From JBALVT01 sp045110675 (GTDB taxonomy: Bacteria > Pseudomonadota > Gammaproteobacteria > Pseudomonadales > Halieaceae), in the NCBI GenBank assembly GCA_045110675.1, contig JBGCGJ010000048.1, positions 1-36,148 of the forward strand: a DNA stretch of 36,148 nucleotides, given 5' to 3'. Numbering within the stretch: position 1 is the stretch's first letter; every line of letters starts with the position of its first letter. A program made the position numbers and the translations under genes. Positions 1 to 8,263 of the stretch are shown piece after piece. Below the pieces are notes generated by a model, which saw nothing but the letters and a program-made list of their open reading frames with translations, had not been told where the DNA came from and did no database searches.

Positions 1-61
1 CTTTGCCCCCAAAAAGGCTGGATAATAGCCAAAATCTTTCGAGATTAGGCCTTAGGGGAAA

Positions 62-141
62 GTAATACCCTCTGGAAAGCTATAGCTGGCGGGGCCTGTG
101 GGGCATTGTGTCCGTTTTGGACGGAAAATCCCCAGTACCCC
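62..141 (-). repeat. Tn3-family-type terminal inverted repeat, orphan copy L
   Basis: Read on the minus strand from 141 to 62, this 80-bp stretch aligns without gaps to 1455-1534 on the plus strand. I count about 63 matches in 80. It begins with GGGG and contains the shared blocks GGATTTTCCG and GCTTTCCAGAGGG. GGGG is the usual outer end of Tn3-family elements, so the parent element would have lain to the left, beyond the window. The outer end faces copy R, and the start codon at 108 lies inside this repeat. Confidence 0.6.
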
Positions 142-560
142 TATTGTTTCTGCTAATCTGGCCCGGGAATTGTTACGCACTCCCATGCCTTGAAAAGCTT
201 GCCAGCCATAATACCAAGTTTTTGTTTAATGTCCCCGCCGTAGGTACAGCTAGTCTTGAGATCGACCTCGAGAGTGAAACGAATGGAACTCATGGCCGGC
301 CAGCACGGATCCTTGTGAAGGAATTTTCTGGGAATCTAATGGTTTTGAAGGGAACTGCTAGATGTGTCTCTGATAAGATCGTCATTGATTTTGGTGGTGG
401 AACTACGGCAGATAAAAGTTTTCGTGTTTTGGGTGGTAAGATGGTTGGCGTAGCAGATCCAAGTCCCTTCTCAAAAATTTTTGGGATATGGGAGTCGACA
501 TTTATCGATCTAGAATCATTTGATGAAATCCCTGCTCAAGGTCACTGGGTTGTGGAGTAG
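108..560 (+). CDS. Small exported protein of unknown function, 5' end probably replaced by a transposon end
   Basis: This is a 150-residue protein that I do not recognise. The first 25 residues form a plausible signal peptide (hydrophobic core LLFLLIWPG followed by CYALP), so it is probably exported. The rest is a beta-rich soluble domain ending in GHWVVE. The start is a GTG at 108 that lies within the Tn3-type inverted repeat (62-141). The first eleven codons are therefore transposon-end sequence joined to the gene, and the original start was probably lost. No clear ribosome-binding site precedes the GTG. Expression is uncertain, but the frame is open and protein-like throughout. It could be a 5'-truncated pseudogene. 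Confidence 0.45.
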   Translation: MSVLDGKSPVPLLFLLIWPGNCYALPCLEKLASHNTKFLFNVPAVGTASLEIDLESETNGTHGRPARILVKEFSGNLMVLKGTARCVSDKIVIDFGGGTTADKSFRVLGGKMVGVADPSPFSKIFGIWESTFIDLESFDEIPAQGHWVVE

Positions 561-616
561 CAGCTAGTTGAGTCACCAAGGCAACGGAGAGGATATCATC
601 GGAATGATAGTTCAAC

Positions 617-1270
617 TTAGGGCATACTCCTCGTGATCCCTAGGTTGTTCATCTGAGGCCGTATGGTAAGGAAACTGATAGAGAGTAATGCAATCAACAT
701 GAGCGACAAGCTGGAAGGCAATGGTACGCGCGCCAAAACCAAGTTGTCTATTGCTGCAAAACTGCCTGGGAAACCTGATCTCGTGAAGCTTACACGATTC
801 AGATTGGAGAACCCGTTGACTGCGAGTGTAGTCCAGTCAGATGTGAAATCAATCACGGTTTCAATAAATCCACCATCAACAAAGCGCCCCCTCATAGTGA
901 CCGCAAAAGGGTCGAGGCTACTGGGCGGGCCAAGGATACTGTGATCAAGCGACAATAGTGAGAATGCTTTACCATCCACATCTTCAACGGTTACAATCTG
1001 CGCGGCATCGCAGTTTCCACACCAACCATAGACGTCCGAACCGTTCGTATTGAACAGGCCCAAATCTTGCTGCGCGCTGAAAATCAGCGCGCTCGGGATC
1101 GGTGGGGAGCTATCTAGCTTAAACCCATTCTCTACGTAGCTAGAGAACAAAGGTACGTTTACTCCCTCTAAGGCGAAGTCCTCGAAATCAATGTCAATTA
1201 GTGCTCCAACTGATAAAGGACTAAACGAAACTAGACAAAAACAGAAAATAGAGCGAGCAAGATAATTCAT
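617..1270 (-). CDS. PEP-CTERM/VPLPA-type exported protein
   Basis: This is a 217-residue secreted protein. The chosen start is the ATG at 1270, which has a GGAGAG ribosome-binding site just upstream; a longer reading to 1309 adds 13 basic residues and lacks a good site. Residues 1-22 are a signal peptide ending near SVGA. The body contains DFEDF and NGSDVYGWCGNCD, as in exported proteins of this kind. The C-terminus has VPLPSS, a hydrophobic helix (LSLMLIALLSISFL) and a short polar tail, the layout of PEP-CTERM sorting signals processed by exosortase. The terminal Arg cluster is weak. No exosortase is encoded in the window, so sorting would depend on genes elsewhere. The substrate or role is unknown. 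Confidence 0.6.
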   Translation of the reverse strand: MNYLARSIFCFCLVSFSPLSVGALIDIDFEDFALEGVNVPLFSSYVENGFKLDSSPPIPSALIFSAQQDLGLFNTNGSDVYGWCGNCDAAQIVTVEDVDGKAFSLLSLDHSILGPPSSLDPFAVTMRGRFVDGGFIETVIDFTSDWTTLAVNGFSNLNRVSFTRSGFPGSFAAIDNLVLARVPLPSSLSLMLIALLSISFLTIRPQMNNLGITRSMP

Positions 1271-1454
1271 GGTAACTCTCCGAGTTCGCTTGACATAGCG
1301 CAAGCGCAATATGGATGGATATAAAGCTATCCCACCGAAATACAGAACACTCGGCTGTAGTCCTAGCCAGCGTCGTTTTGCAATATTGTTACCTTATCGA
1401 AAGGGCTGACGCTCTACAATATAAATCGCCCCAAGTTCAACAGATGGTGTATAT

Positions 1455-1534
1455 CGGGTCCTAGGGATTTTCCGCCCATAACTGACAAAAACCGCTACAG
1501 GCACCGCCAGCCGTGGCTTTCCAGAGGGCGTTAC
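1455..1534 (+). repeat. Tn3-family-type terminal inverted repeat, copy R
   Basis: This is the partner of the copy at 62-141 (about 79% identical over 80 aligned bases, inverted). It begins GGGTCCTAGGGATTTTCCG, and its outer end faces left. It lies 14 bp beyond the 3' end of the decayed Tn3 transposase at 1549-1860, the normal position of an end repeat relative to tnpA. It is therefore most likely the surviving end of that older transposon. Confidence 0.65.
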
Positions 1535-1548
1535 TTTACCGCACGGGC

Positions 1549-1860
1549 TTACAATCCCTCCATATGGCGCATCATTTGCTCTAAATCGGGCACTTCTCCG
1601 GTCGATTTGAAGCGATATGTGCCTTTTAGATTGATGTTGTACCAGGCCACAGGCGAGCCCTGTTTCACGATCGCCAGCTTCTGCTCATCCTTCTGATCCT
1701 CAAAACTCTTGAGTAAATAACTCATTGCACTGGAATTGAAGTAGATAACCGCGTTGGTCAGAAGCCGTGCGCATTCGTTCCACAGCTGAATCTCCTCGTC
1801 CGAGTTGCCTCTGAATCTATTGCCATTTACGTCGCTGATCGCGCGTCGCAACTGGTGGTA
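1549..1860 (-). pseudogene. Tn3-family transposase, C-terminal remnant
   Basis: About 100 codons match the C-terminal end of Tn3-family TnpA: YHQLRRAI, a gapped RFRG..DEEIQLWNECARLL segment, SPVAWYNINLKG and the end QMMRHMEGL. The DEE segment should contain the catalytic glutamate. A TAG stop lies in frame just upstream (about 1866-1868), and the rest of the gene is missing because the intact Tn3-family transposon begins at 1878. The TTG at 1851 is not a true start. The remnant is distinct from the intact tnpA at 2053 and belongs with the inverted repeat at 1455-1534. It is non-functional. Confidence 0.8.
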
Positions 1861-1877
1861 GGCCTAGCTGCGATTAA

Positions 1878-1914
1878 GGGGTCAGTTCCGGGAGGGGCGA
1901 AATGACACTCTAAG
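1878..1914 (+). repeat. Left terminal inverted repeat of the Tn3-family transposon
   Basis: 37 bp beginning GGGGTCAGTTCCGGG. It matches the reverse complement of 4951-4988 except for one indel and a few substitutions. Confidence 0.85.
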
Positions 1915-2052
1915 AATTAGTGTGCCCTCCTCTCACCTATTGTAGCTCAACCAGAAGTTAAACATGTAATTCAGCTGTCTGTTGCAAGTCTTTGTTTTTG
2001 TCGTTGATATTGGCTATTCCCATAACCAATAAATCGACAAGGATAGCACCCC

Positions 2053-4941
2053 ATGCCAAGACGTAATGTTCTGACGGAACGTCAGCGCTCTGCTTTACTT
2101 AATCTTCCAACCGATGAATCATCACTACTTAAACACTACACTCTGGCCGATGACGATCTAGAGTTAATCCGCGGACGCCGCCGTCCCGAAAATCGAATGG
2201 GATTCGCCCTACAACTGTGCGCGTTGCGATACCCCGGTCGTTTGCTCTATCCGGGCGAGCTGATACCCAATGAGGTTTTGACATTTATTGGCGCCCAAAT
2301 CGGGCTCACCGGTGACGCACTACTCCCCTGCGCAGTCCGCCGGCAGACACGGCAAGAACACTTGGTAAGCCTTCGATCTCACTATGGTTATAAAAGCTTC
2401 TCTGGTCGAGGAGCCAGAGACATCAAGAATTGGCTTCACGAGCAAGCTGAAGATGCCCGATCCAGCGAAGATCTAGCACAACAATTTGTCGGCGAGTGTC
2501 GCCAAACACACACCATCCTTCCCGGTGCGTCCACGATCGAACGGCTCTGCGCAGATGCTCTGGTCGATGCCGAGCGTCAGATTGAGGCCCGGGTCGTTCA
2601 GCATTTGGACGCCGAGACATGCGAGCGACAGGACGAATTGCTCAATGACATAGTTGATGGCAGCCGCACGCGTTTTGTTTGGCTGAGCCAGTTCCAAGTT
2701 GGAAACAATTCAGCCGACGCAAGCCGATTGCTCGACCGACTAGAGTTTTTGCAGGGTATCAAGTTGGCCCCGGAGATCCTGTTGGACGTTCCGCCCCATC
2801 GGGTCACCCGTCTGCGCCGACAAGGGGAACGTTACTTTGCCGATGGTCTGCGTGATATTTCTGGCAATCGACGACTGGCCATTTTGGCGGTATGCGTATT
2901 GGAGTGGACTGCAGCCATCGCCGACACTATCGTCGAGACTCATGACCGGATTGTCTGCAAGACTTGGCGCGAAGCCAGAAGGCTTTGCGACGCCCGCATC
3001 GATAACGTCAGAAAGACTGTGCAGCAAACCCTACGGCCTTTCACTAGCCTGGGGGCCTCACTACTCGAGGCGAAAGAGGATGATTTGTCACTTGAACAAG
3101 CGGTGATGTCTACATTGGGCTGGGACGGGCTACAAGAACTGGTCGCCACGGGCAGTAAGCTCACCGATACGATGTCGGGTGATCCGTTAGCCCATGTTGC
3201 CCAAGGATATCACCGGTTTCGGCGCTACGCGCCCCGAATGCTGAAGGCTCTGGAAATTGAGGCGGCCCCGGTCGCAAGCCCACTCATGGCGGCAGCCAAT
3301 CTAGTGGGTAAAAAGATAATTAGCCAGAACCCTCCAACAACATTCCTGCGGCGAAGCTCAAAGTGGCACCGGCACATGAATAATCAAGAAGATGGTTGTA
3401 CGCGACTTTGGGAGGTAGCAGTCTTGTTTAACCTGCGTGATGCTTTTCGGTCCGGCGATATGTGGTTGCGTCGTTCCAGACGCTATACGGATCTGAAGGA
3501 AGCCCTCGTACCTATTCAGGCAGCACAAGCCACCACCAGGTTGGCGGTTCCGTTTAATCCGGAGGAATGGCTTGCCGATCGTCAGAACCGAATGGAAGTA
3601 GGCCTGAACAAGCTGGCGAAAGCCACTCGAGACGGGGCAATCCCAAATGGGAGTATCGAGAATGGTCTCCTTCACATCGATCGCCTAACCGCCAAACCGG
3701 CAGTGGGTGCAGATGAGTTGCTCTTCGATCTTTACCACCGCATGCCAGCCGCTCGCATCACCGATATCCTGATTGAAATCGATGATGCCATTGGGTTTAC
3801 CGATGCTTTTACCCATTTGCGAACAGGTGCGCCGTGCAAGGACAAACTCGGTTTATTGAATGTGCTTCTGGGCGAAGGGGTTAATCTCGGTCTGAGAAAA
3901 ATGTCAGAGGCCTCGAATTCTCATGACTACTGGGAGCTTATGCGAATCTCCCGGTGGCACATTGAAAGCGATGCAATGAACCGAGCTCTCGCAACAGTCG
4001 TAGAGGCGCAATCGCAACTCCCCATGGCGCAGTTCTGGGGATCGGGCAGCACTGCATCCAGCGACGGCCAATTTTTCCCAACTACTCGACAGGGTGAGGC
4101 CATGAATCTTATCAATGCCAAGTACGGTCACGAACCAGGGCTGAAAGCTTACTCCCACTTATCAGATCAGTTCGCCCCTTTTGCAATCCAAACAATACCT
4201 TCAACCGTTAACGAAGCGCCATACATTCTGGACGGTCTGCTCATGAACGAGACCGGCCGCAACATTCAGGAGCAGTATGCCGATACAGGAGGGTTTACCG
4301 ATCAGGTATTTGCCGTCACCGCCCTGCTGGGATATCAGTTTATCCCACGCATTCGCGACCTCCCCTCAAAACGCCTCTATGTCTTTGACCCTGCTTCCAC
4401 GCCCGAGGAGTTACGTGGGCTCATCGGAGGCAAGGTACGCGACAAAGTCATTTCGTCAAATTGGCCAGATATTCTACGTAGCGTGGCCACTATGATTGCC
4501 GGCGTAATGCCACCGAGCCAACTGTTGCGCAAGTTTGCATCCTATCCGCGTCAACATGACCTAGCCGTTGCTCTGCGGGAGGTAGGTCGAGTCGAACGAA
4601 CGCTCTTTATTATCGAATGGATTCTGGATACTGACATGCAGCGCCGCGCGCAGGTTGGGCTAAACAAAGGTGAGTCCCACCATGCCCTAAAAAATGCACT
4701 ACGCATTGGCCGTCAGGGAGAAATTAGGGATCGCACTTCGGAAGGCCAACACTACCGAATGGCGGGACTTAACTTGCTTGCCGCGATCGTTATTTACTGG
4801 AACACCTTGCACCTGGGCCATGCTGTAGCTCAACGGCAGGAGAGAGGTTTACCCGTCCCACCAGAGCTTCTGCCACACATATCTCCTCTCGGCTGGGCGC
4901 ACATTTTACTCACAGGGGAATATAGGTGGCCTAGAAAATGA
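2053..4941 (+). CDS. tnpA: Tn3-family transposase
   Basis: This is a 962-residue DDE transposase that drives replicative transposition of the element bounded by 1878 and 4988. The length is normal for Tn3-family TnpA. The N-terminal part (about 1-170, starting MPRRNVLTERQR) is the DNA-binding/end-recognition region. The catalytic core is at the C-terminal end: Asp671 in SSDGQFF, Asp744 in YADTGGFTDQVF followed by ALLGYQFIPRIRD, and a probable catalytic glutamate near 897 in RTSEGQHYR. It ends in the typical SPLGWAHILLTGEY segment. No frameshift or stop interrupts it, so it is likely active. The start ATG at 2053 has AAGGA upstream. The stop lies 10 bases before the right repeat. Confidence 0.95.
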   Translation: MPRRNVLTERQRSALLNLPTDESSLLKHYTLADDDLELIRGRRRPENRMGFALQLCALRYPGRLLYPGELIPNEVLTFIGAQIGLTGDALLPCAVRRQTRQEHLVSLRSHYGYKSFSGRGARDIKNWLHEQAEDARSSEDLAQQFVGECRQTHTILPGASTIERLCADALVDAERQIEARVVQHLDAETCERQDELLNDIVDGSRTRFVWLSQFQVGNNSADASRLLDRLEFLQGIKLAPEILLDVPPHRVTRLRRQGERYFADGLRDISGNRRLAILAVCVLEWTAAIADTIVETHDRIVCKTWREARRLCDARIDNVRKTVQQTLRPFTSLGASLLEAKEDDLSLEQAVMSTLGWDGLQELVATGSKLTDTMSGDPLAHVAQGYHRFRRYAPRMLKALEIEAAPVASPLMAAANLVGKKIISQNPPTTFLRRSSKWHRHMNNQEDGCTRLWEVAVLFNLRDAFRSGDMWLRRSRRYTDLKEALVPIQAAQATTRLAVPFNPEEWLADRQNRMEVGLNKLAKATRDGAIPNGSIENGLLHIDRLTAKPAVGADELLFDLYHRMPAARITDILIEIDDAIGFTDAFTHLRTGAPCKDKLGLLNVLLGEGVNLGLRKMSEASNSHDYWELMRISRWHIESDAMNRALATVVEAQSQLPMAQFWGSGSTASSDGQFFPTTRQGEAMNLINAKYGHEPGLKAYSHLSDQFAPFAIQTIPSTVNEAPYILDGLLMNETGRNIQEQYADTGGFTDQVFAVTALLGYQFIPRIRDLPSKRLYVFDPASTPEELRGLIGGKVRDKVISSNWPDILRSVATMIAGVMPPSQLLRKFASYPRQHDLAVALREVGRVERTLFIIEWILDTDMQRRAQVGLNKGESHHALKNALRIGRQGEIRDRTSEGQHYRMAGLNLLAAIVIYWNTLHLGHAVAQRQERGLPVPPELLPHISPLGWAHILLTGEYRWPRK

Positions 4942-4950
4942 TTATGGAAG

Positions 4951-4988
4951 CTTAGCGTGTCATTTCGCCCTCTACCGGAACTGACCCC
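4951..4988 (-). repeat. Right terminal inverted repeat of the Tn3-family transposon
   Basis: 38 bp. Read on the minus strand it begins GGGGTCAGTTCCGGTAGAGG. It directly abuts the truncated IS6 transposase relic at 4989. Confidence 0.85.
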
Positions 4989-5375
4989 TTTCTTGGCTCG
5001 CCTCCATGAATTCGCAATAGTCTTTTGAAGAACCGCTTGGCTGCCACACCATCGCGTTTGGCTTGAAGATATACGTGAACCACTTCGCCGTCTTGGTCAA
5101 CAGCCCGTCACAGATAATACTGCTAGCCGTTTATCTTGATGAAGACCTCGTCGATGAAGAATGTGTCCCCATACCCTCGGTGTTTTCGTCTCAAACGCCG
5201 TGAACAAATGGCACCGAACTTGATAGACCTCAGCCGAATTGATTCACGTGTGGCCGCGATGCCGCGTTCGGCTGGCAGATCTCCCATATCTCGAAGGCTC
5301 AGGTTGAAGCGGTAGTAGAGCCGGACCGCATATCTGACAATATCGGGTGGGAATCGATGGAGCCTGTAAGTAATA
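4989..5375 (-). pseudogene. IS6-family transposase, decayed and truncated
   Basis: Reading the minus strand gives an IS6/IS26-type DDE transposase: LHRFPPDIVRYAVRLYYRF, then GYGDTFFIDEVFIKING, then RAVDQDGEVVHVYLQAKRD and AAKRFFKRLL. Two in-frame stops (TAG and TGA) interrupt it between ING and RAVDQ. No convincing start codon remains. The 3' part ends at EPRK, exactly where the right repeat of the Tn3-family transposon begins, so the C-terminal third is missing. It is a close relative of the relic at 23129-23787. Confidence 0.85.
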
Positions 5376-5389
5376 ATCCACTAATCCTA

Positions 5390-5412
5390 GCAAATTCGGC
5401 TAGTGAATTTGC
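5390..5412. repeat. Short inverted repeat
   Basis: Perfect 8-bp arms GCAAATTC and GAATTTGC around a 7-base loop, just upstream of the IS6 relic. It could be an end fragment of that element or a small hairpin. No T-tract follows, so it is not an obvious terminator. Confidence 0.35.
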
Positions 5413-5461
5413 CGATATCTCTTACCCTTTTGTTGAACAACCTCAATTCACATGGGCATTC

Positions 5462-5917
5462 TTAGGAGTGCGCTAGGTCAAGAAAATTCTTCTTGTGATT
5501 TGCCAGAGTTTTATAGCCAGGGTAGCGATGCTGCAATATATCCAATGCTTGCACCATAATTGGGTCACTTAAAACATTCTCCAACTCACCATAGTTACCG
5601 TGCTCAAGCGCCGTCTTGGCTGATTCAACACCTGTCAATGCTTGTTGCGCCGTCCATGAATAAATTTGCACCAACGCAATCATTTCTAGATACTCCATTG
5701 CTTTTTCCAAGATGATTATCAAACTGGTCCCGGCAGTTAATGTCCTCATCAGGCGTTCATCTCTCGTTACATTTTGCTGCACATCTCTCATTATTCTCTT
5801 GTTAGCGTGGGATTGATGGTGCTGCTTACAAAGCGTTCCTATAGTTGCTAACCGTTTGCACCTAGAACCTTTGCGGGTCTTGGCTTCGCATCGTTCATCT
5901 TGGTTCACTTCTTTCAC
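5462..5917 (-). CDS. Hypothetical protein with N-terminal Cys/His cluster
   Basis: This 151-residue protein is not identified further. Near the N-terminus Cys10, Cys20, Cys30, His33 and His34 are spaced C-x9-C-x9-C-x2-HH, in the setting CEAKTRKGSRCKR. This resembles short predicted zinc-binding modules with a C-A-x-T-x-x-G-x-x-C pattern found in many uncharacterised bacterial proteins. The rest (about 40-151) is predicted to be helical, with no membrane segment. Its start ATG follows a weak purine-rich site. It stands alone between an IS6 relic and an IS110 relic, so it may be an isolated passenger gene. DNA binding is possible but not shown. Confidence 0.6.
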   Translation of the reverse strand: MKEVNQDERCEAKTRKGSRCKRLATIGTLCKQHHQSHANKRIMRDVQQNVTRDERLMRTLTAGTSLIIILEKAMEYLEMIALVQIYSWTAQQALTGVESAKTALEHGNYGELENVLSDPIMVQALDILQHRYPGYKTLANHKKNFLDLAHS

Positions 5918-6201
5918 CTCGCATAGGAGCGATTAGTCGAGTGCTATAAAATATGTTAACACCTCTAACAATTGTCGGAATAGAAAGTGCAAGTTACGGC
6001 ACAGCGTCGAAATGCTGTCTTTGTTCATCTCGCAGTGATACGGCATAGAGAGCGCTGCACGGGCTAGTATGGTGGGTAAATTTTCCAATAAAGCGTCAAC
6101 ACTCCAGACTTTATGTAGTGAGCTACCCGTCCTCAAAGCCGCGGATTAAGCTGAGGACGGAACACCCTTGGACCCAGTGCCATCATTGAGGAGGATAGGG
6201 C

Positions 6202-6917
6202 ATGAAGCAGTCTACCAAGTATGTCGGACCCGATATACACAAGGAAACAATTGCCGTTGCGATTGCTGATGCAGCGGGTGGCACACCGCGTTATTTCGGT
6301 GAAGTTTCCAACACGCCCACCGCGCTCACAAAATTAATGAAGGAAGTAAGTCCCAATAGGGAAGTCGTTTCCTGTTGCTGTGAAGCGGGACCGCGCGGCT
6401 ATGGCATCTACCATCAAAGTAGCGGCTCTGGGCATGATTGCAGCGTGGTAGCTCCGTCGCTGACACCCACACAAAGGCAGGGGATCGAGTTAAGACCGAT
6501 CGGCGCGACAGTGAGAATTTAGCGCGCTTACACAGAGTTGGAGAACTAACACCCGTCTGGGTACCGGAACAAGAAGCGAATCGAAACCTTGCCCGTTGTC
6601 GAGAAGAATTGAAACATCTTGAGCGACAGGACAAACAGCGCTTACCCGCATTTTTATCAGGCATGGTCGGCGTTACAACTGTGGCAAAAGTAAATGGACA
6701 CAAGCCTATTGGCGCTGGTTGGAGAGCCTCAAAATTGAACGTCGCGTTCAGCAAATCGTCTTTCAGGAATACATCGACGGTGTGGAAGTGCAACAACAGC
6801 GCGTCGAAGACTTGGAGCAGGCTATGGAAGAGCCACTGGCGGAATGGTCTCTTGCTGCTCCCGTGGTGGAAGGTCTAACGGCTCTAAGAGGTAGTGGTCT
6901 GACTACAGCAATGAAGG
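6202..6917 (+). pseudogene. IS110-family transposase, frameshifted and C-terminally truncated
   Basis: Three frames together give an IS110-type (DEDD) transposase. The first, from 6202, reads KYVGPDIHKETIAVAIADA and continues to VVAPSLTP. A frameshift near 6470 moves to GDRVKTDRRDSENLARLHR and ELTPVWVPEQE. A second shift near 6660-6720 moves to ESLKIERRVQQIVFQEYIDG and ends at LTALRGSGLTTAM. The C-terminal transposase domain with the catalytic serine is missing after about 6917. A GAGGAGG ribosome-binding site precedes the ATG. The last frame stays open and runs into the following PEP-CTERM gene, which is accidental. Confidence 0.85.
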
Positions 6918-7105
6918 TTTGCAGTCATGCTGTTTCTAAGGCACAACGCAAACCGGTATCGTCATGTTTATTTACAGTGTCTCACTCTGGGTGGAACCAA
7001 AAAGTGCGCTCAAATGCCCTAAGGCATTATCAACGCTCGATTTTGCTTGCGACGGTACGAAAATTGCAAGAATATATCTTTGGTAAATACATATCGGTAG
7101 ATATC

Positions 7106-7684
7106 ATGAAGAATATAGTAGCTATTTTAGCATTAGCCTGCTTCCTTAGTGCGTCACACTCATTTGCACTGCCCATATTGTCGTCTGACGGGAGCCTACT
7201 GACTGGCATTGAATATCAAGGAAGAATTTATGATGTGATGTTTGGCGATGGAATTGTTGGTGATGTGTACGCAGACGTGATTTTCAACACAGAGCGTTTC
7301 GACGAGGCGCATCAGTTAAGTTTTTACATTGCGCGCGCTTTGATTGATCTAGGTATCACGCACGGAGAGCGTATTGCTGGATGTGAGGTTGGTCAGCGCG
7401 AGAGTGAGTGTCGACTATTCAGCCCAGCAGAGGCCAACCCAGGAATACTCACAGCATATTTCGAGACTCGAAAAATCGCGAGCGATCCTTGGTTTGTTTG
7501 GGATGAAGGCGTCAGCGAATTGAGCTTACTGGACGATACTGCGTTGTCACGCAATGTCACCTTAGTGACATATCGGGTTGCACCTAGTCGAGTGTCGGCA
7601 CCCACTAGCCTCGCATTGCTAGTTTTCGGATTTGCTGGACTTGGTTGGTCAAGGCGCAAAAAATCTAACATGAAGCCGGTGTAA
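7106..7684 (+). CDS. PEP-CTERM-type exported protein
   Basis: This 192-residue secreted protein starts at the ATG at 7106, where a clear signal peptide begins (MKNIVAILALACFLS, cleavage near HSFA). The open frame extends upstream to 6719, but that part is IS110 transposase debris. The body carries YQGRIYDVMFGDG, a Cys pair (GCEVGQRESEC) and WFVWDEGVSELSLL. The C-terminus reads APTSLALLVFGFAGLGWSRRKK, a PEP-CTERM-like sorting signal: short motif, hydrophobic helix, Arg/Lys cluster. The motif is APTS rather than Pro-Glu-Pro. Sorting would need an exosortase that is not in this window. The function of the mature domain is unknown. It stands alone, with no good partner genes next to it. Confidence 0.7.
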   Translation: MKNIVAILALACFLSASHSFALPILSSDGSLLTGIEYQGRIYDVMFGDGIVGDVYADVIFNTERFDEAHQLSFYIARALIDLGITHGERIAGCEVGQRESECRLFSPAEANPGILTAYFETRKIASDPWFVWDEGVSELSLLDDTALSRNVTLVTYRVAPSRVSAPTSLALLVFGFAGLGWSRRKKSNMKPV

Positions 7685-8263
7685 ACCAGCCTGGTTCTCA
7701 TTCCAAGTCATCCTTTTTAACAGACGCGATAGTTTCAACTTCGTTTGCAACGTGGCTTACGAGGACTTGTTCGATTTGCTTAGCATCCTTACGCTGAAAC
7801 TGGCCTGAGTGGGGAGTCATGGACAAAAGTTTGGGAAAAATACAAGTAAATCAATGAGACAACACCGCTAAGCGGAAAGTCTCGGCCCCTTATGCCTAAT
7901 CAGCTGCAGACTTCTAGAATGGAGTAGCCGCGAGCGACCACCCTGTTCACTGCTTGTTGGTTGAACTTACCCGAACAATGGGTCTCTCTTCCCATTATTC
8001 ATTTCATAAAACCTTCTATGTTTTTCACTCAGAAAGTCTCAAGTAAAATAAAGCCACATCATTCGAAATATGACCTGTTGTACCAACGTCTGACAAACTG
8101 CTGCGTTAGATGTGCCAAAAGTGATAAACGCTGGGTTAGCAAAAAACGAACTATTGATGGTTCGTTCTTCGGCTGAATAGTAGATAACACCCCTGCTATA
8201 GATGTGTGATGTACTGTATACCTCCCCTGCAATTTGAGGGGGTATGTTAGATGACATTCAGTC
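7685..8263. other. 579-bp stretch without a convincing gene
   Basis: I see no recognisable gene here. A 40-codon minus-strand frame at 7698-7820 (starting MTPHSGQFQRKDAKQIEQVL) has protein-like composition but no ribosome-binding site and no recognised relative; it may be debris. The perfect short hairpin CCGCTAAGCGG lies near 7866. Overlapping frames at 7961-8274 on both strands look like chance. The imperfect CCCCT/AGGGG hairpin near 8222-8241 lies just past gspM but has no T-tract. Confidence 0.5.

Larger units (their letters stand above)
1878..4988 (+). mobile_element. Tn3-family transposon carrying only tnpA (about 3.1 kb)
   Basis: The element is bounded by 37/38-bp inverted repeats at 1878-1914 and 4951-4988. 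Both begin GGGGTCAGTTCCGG and share CGAAATGACAC and CTAAG, differing at a few bases and one indel. The only gene inside is an intact tnpA; I see no resolvase and no res site. The five bases on either side differ (ATTAA left, TTTCT right), so no target duplication remains. The flanks also differ in kind: a Tn3 remnant on the left and an IS6 pseudogene cut at the repeat on the right. That suggests a deletion or rearrangement after insertion. Confidence 0.85.

Noticed and set aside
663..944. 93-codon plus-strand frame
   Set aside because: It is a shadow of the PEP-CTERM-type gene on the other strand and has no ribosome-binding site.
62..1534. The paired 80-bp repeats as integron attC sites or as a miniature Tn3 (TIME-like) element
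   Set aside because: attC sites would be in direct orientation with core motifs that are not seen. In a miniature element the GGGG ends would point outward, but here they point inward.
5933..6136. 67-codon minus-strand frame between the Cys/His protein and the IS110 relic
   Set aside because: No ribosome-binding site, no recognised motif, and composition is unlike its neighbours. Left out as unsupported.
6719..7684. A single 321-residue protein beginning in the IS110 relic
   Set aside because: A clear signal peptide begins at the ATG at 7106, and the upstream part is recognisable transposase sequence.
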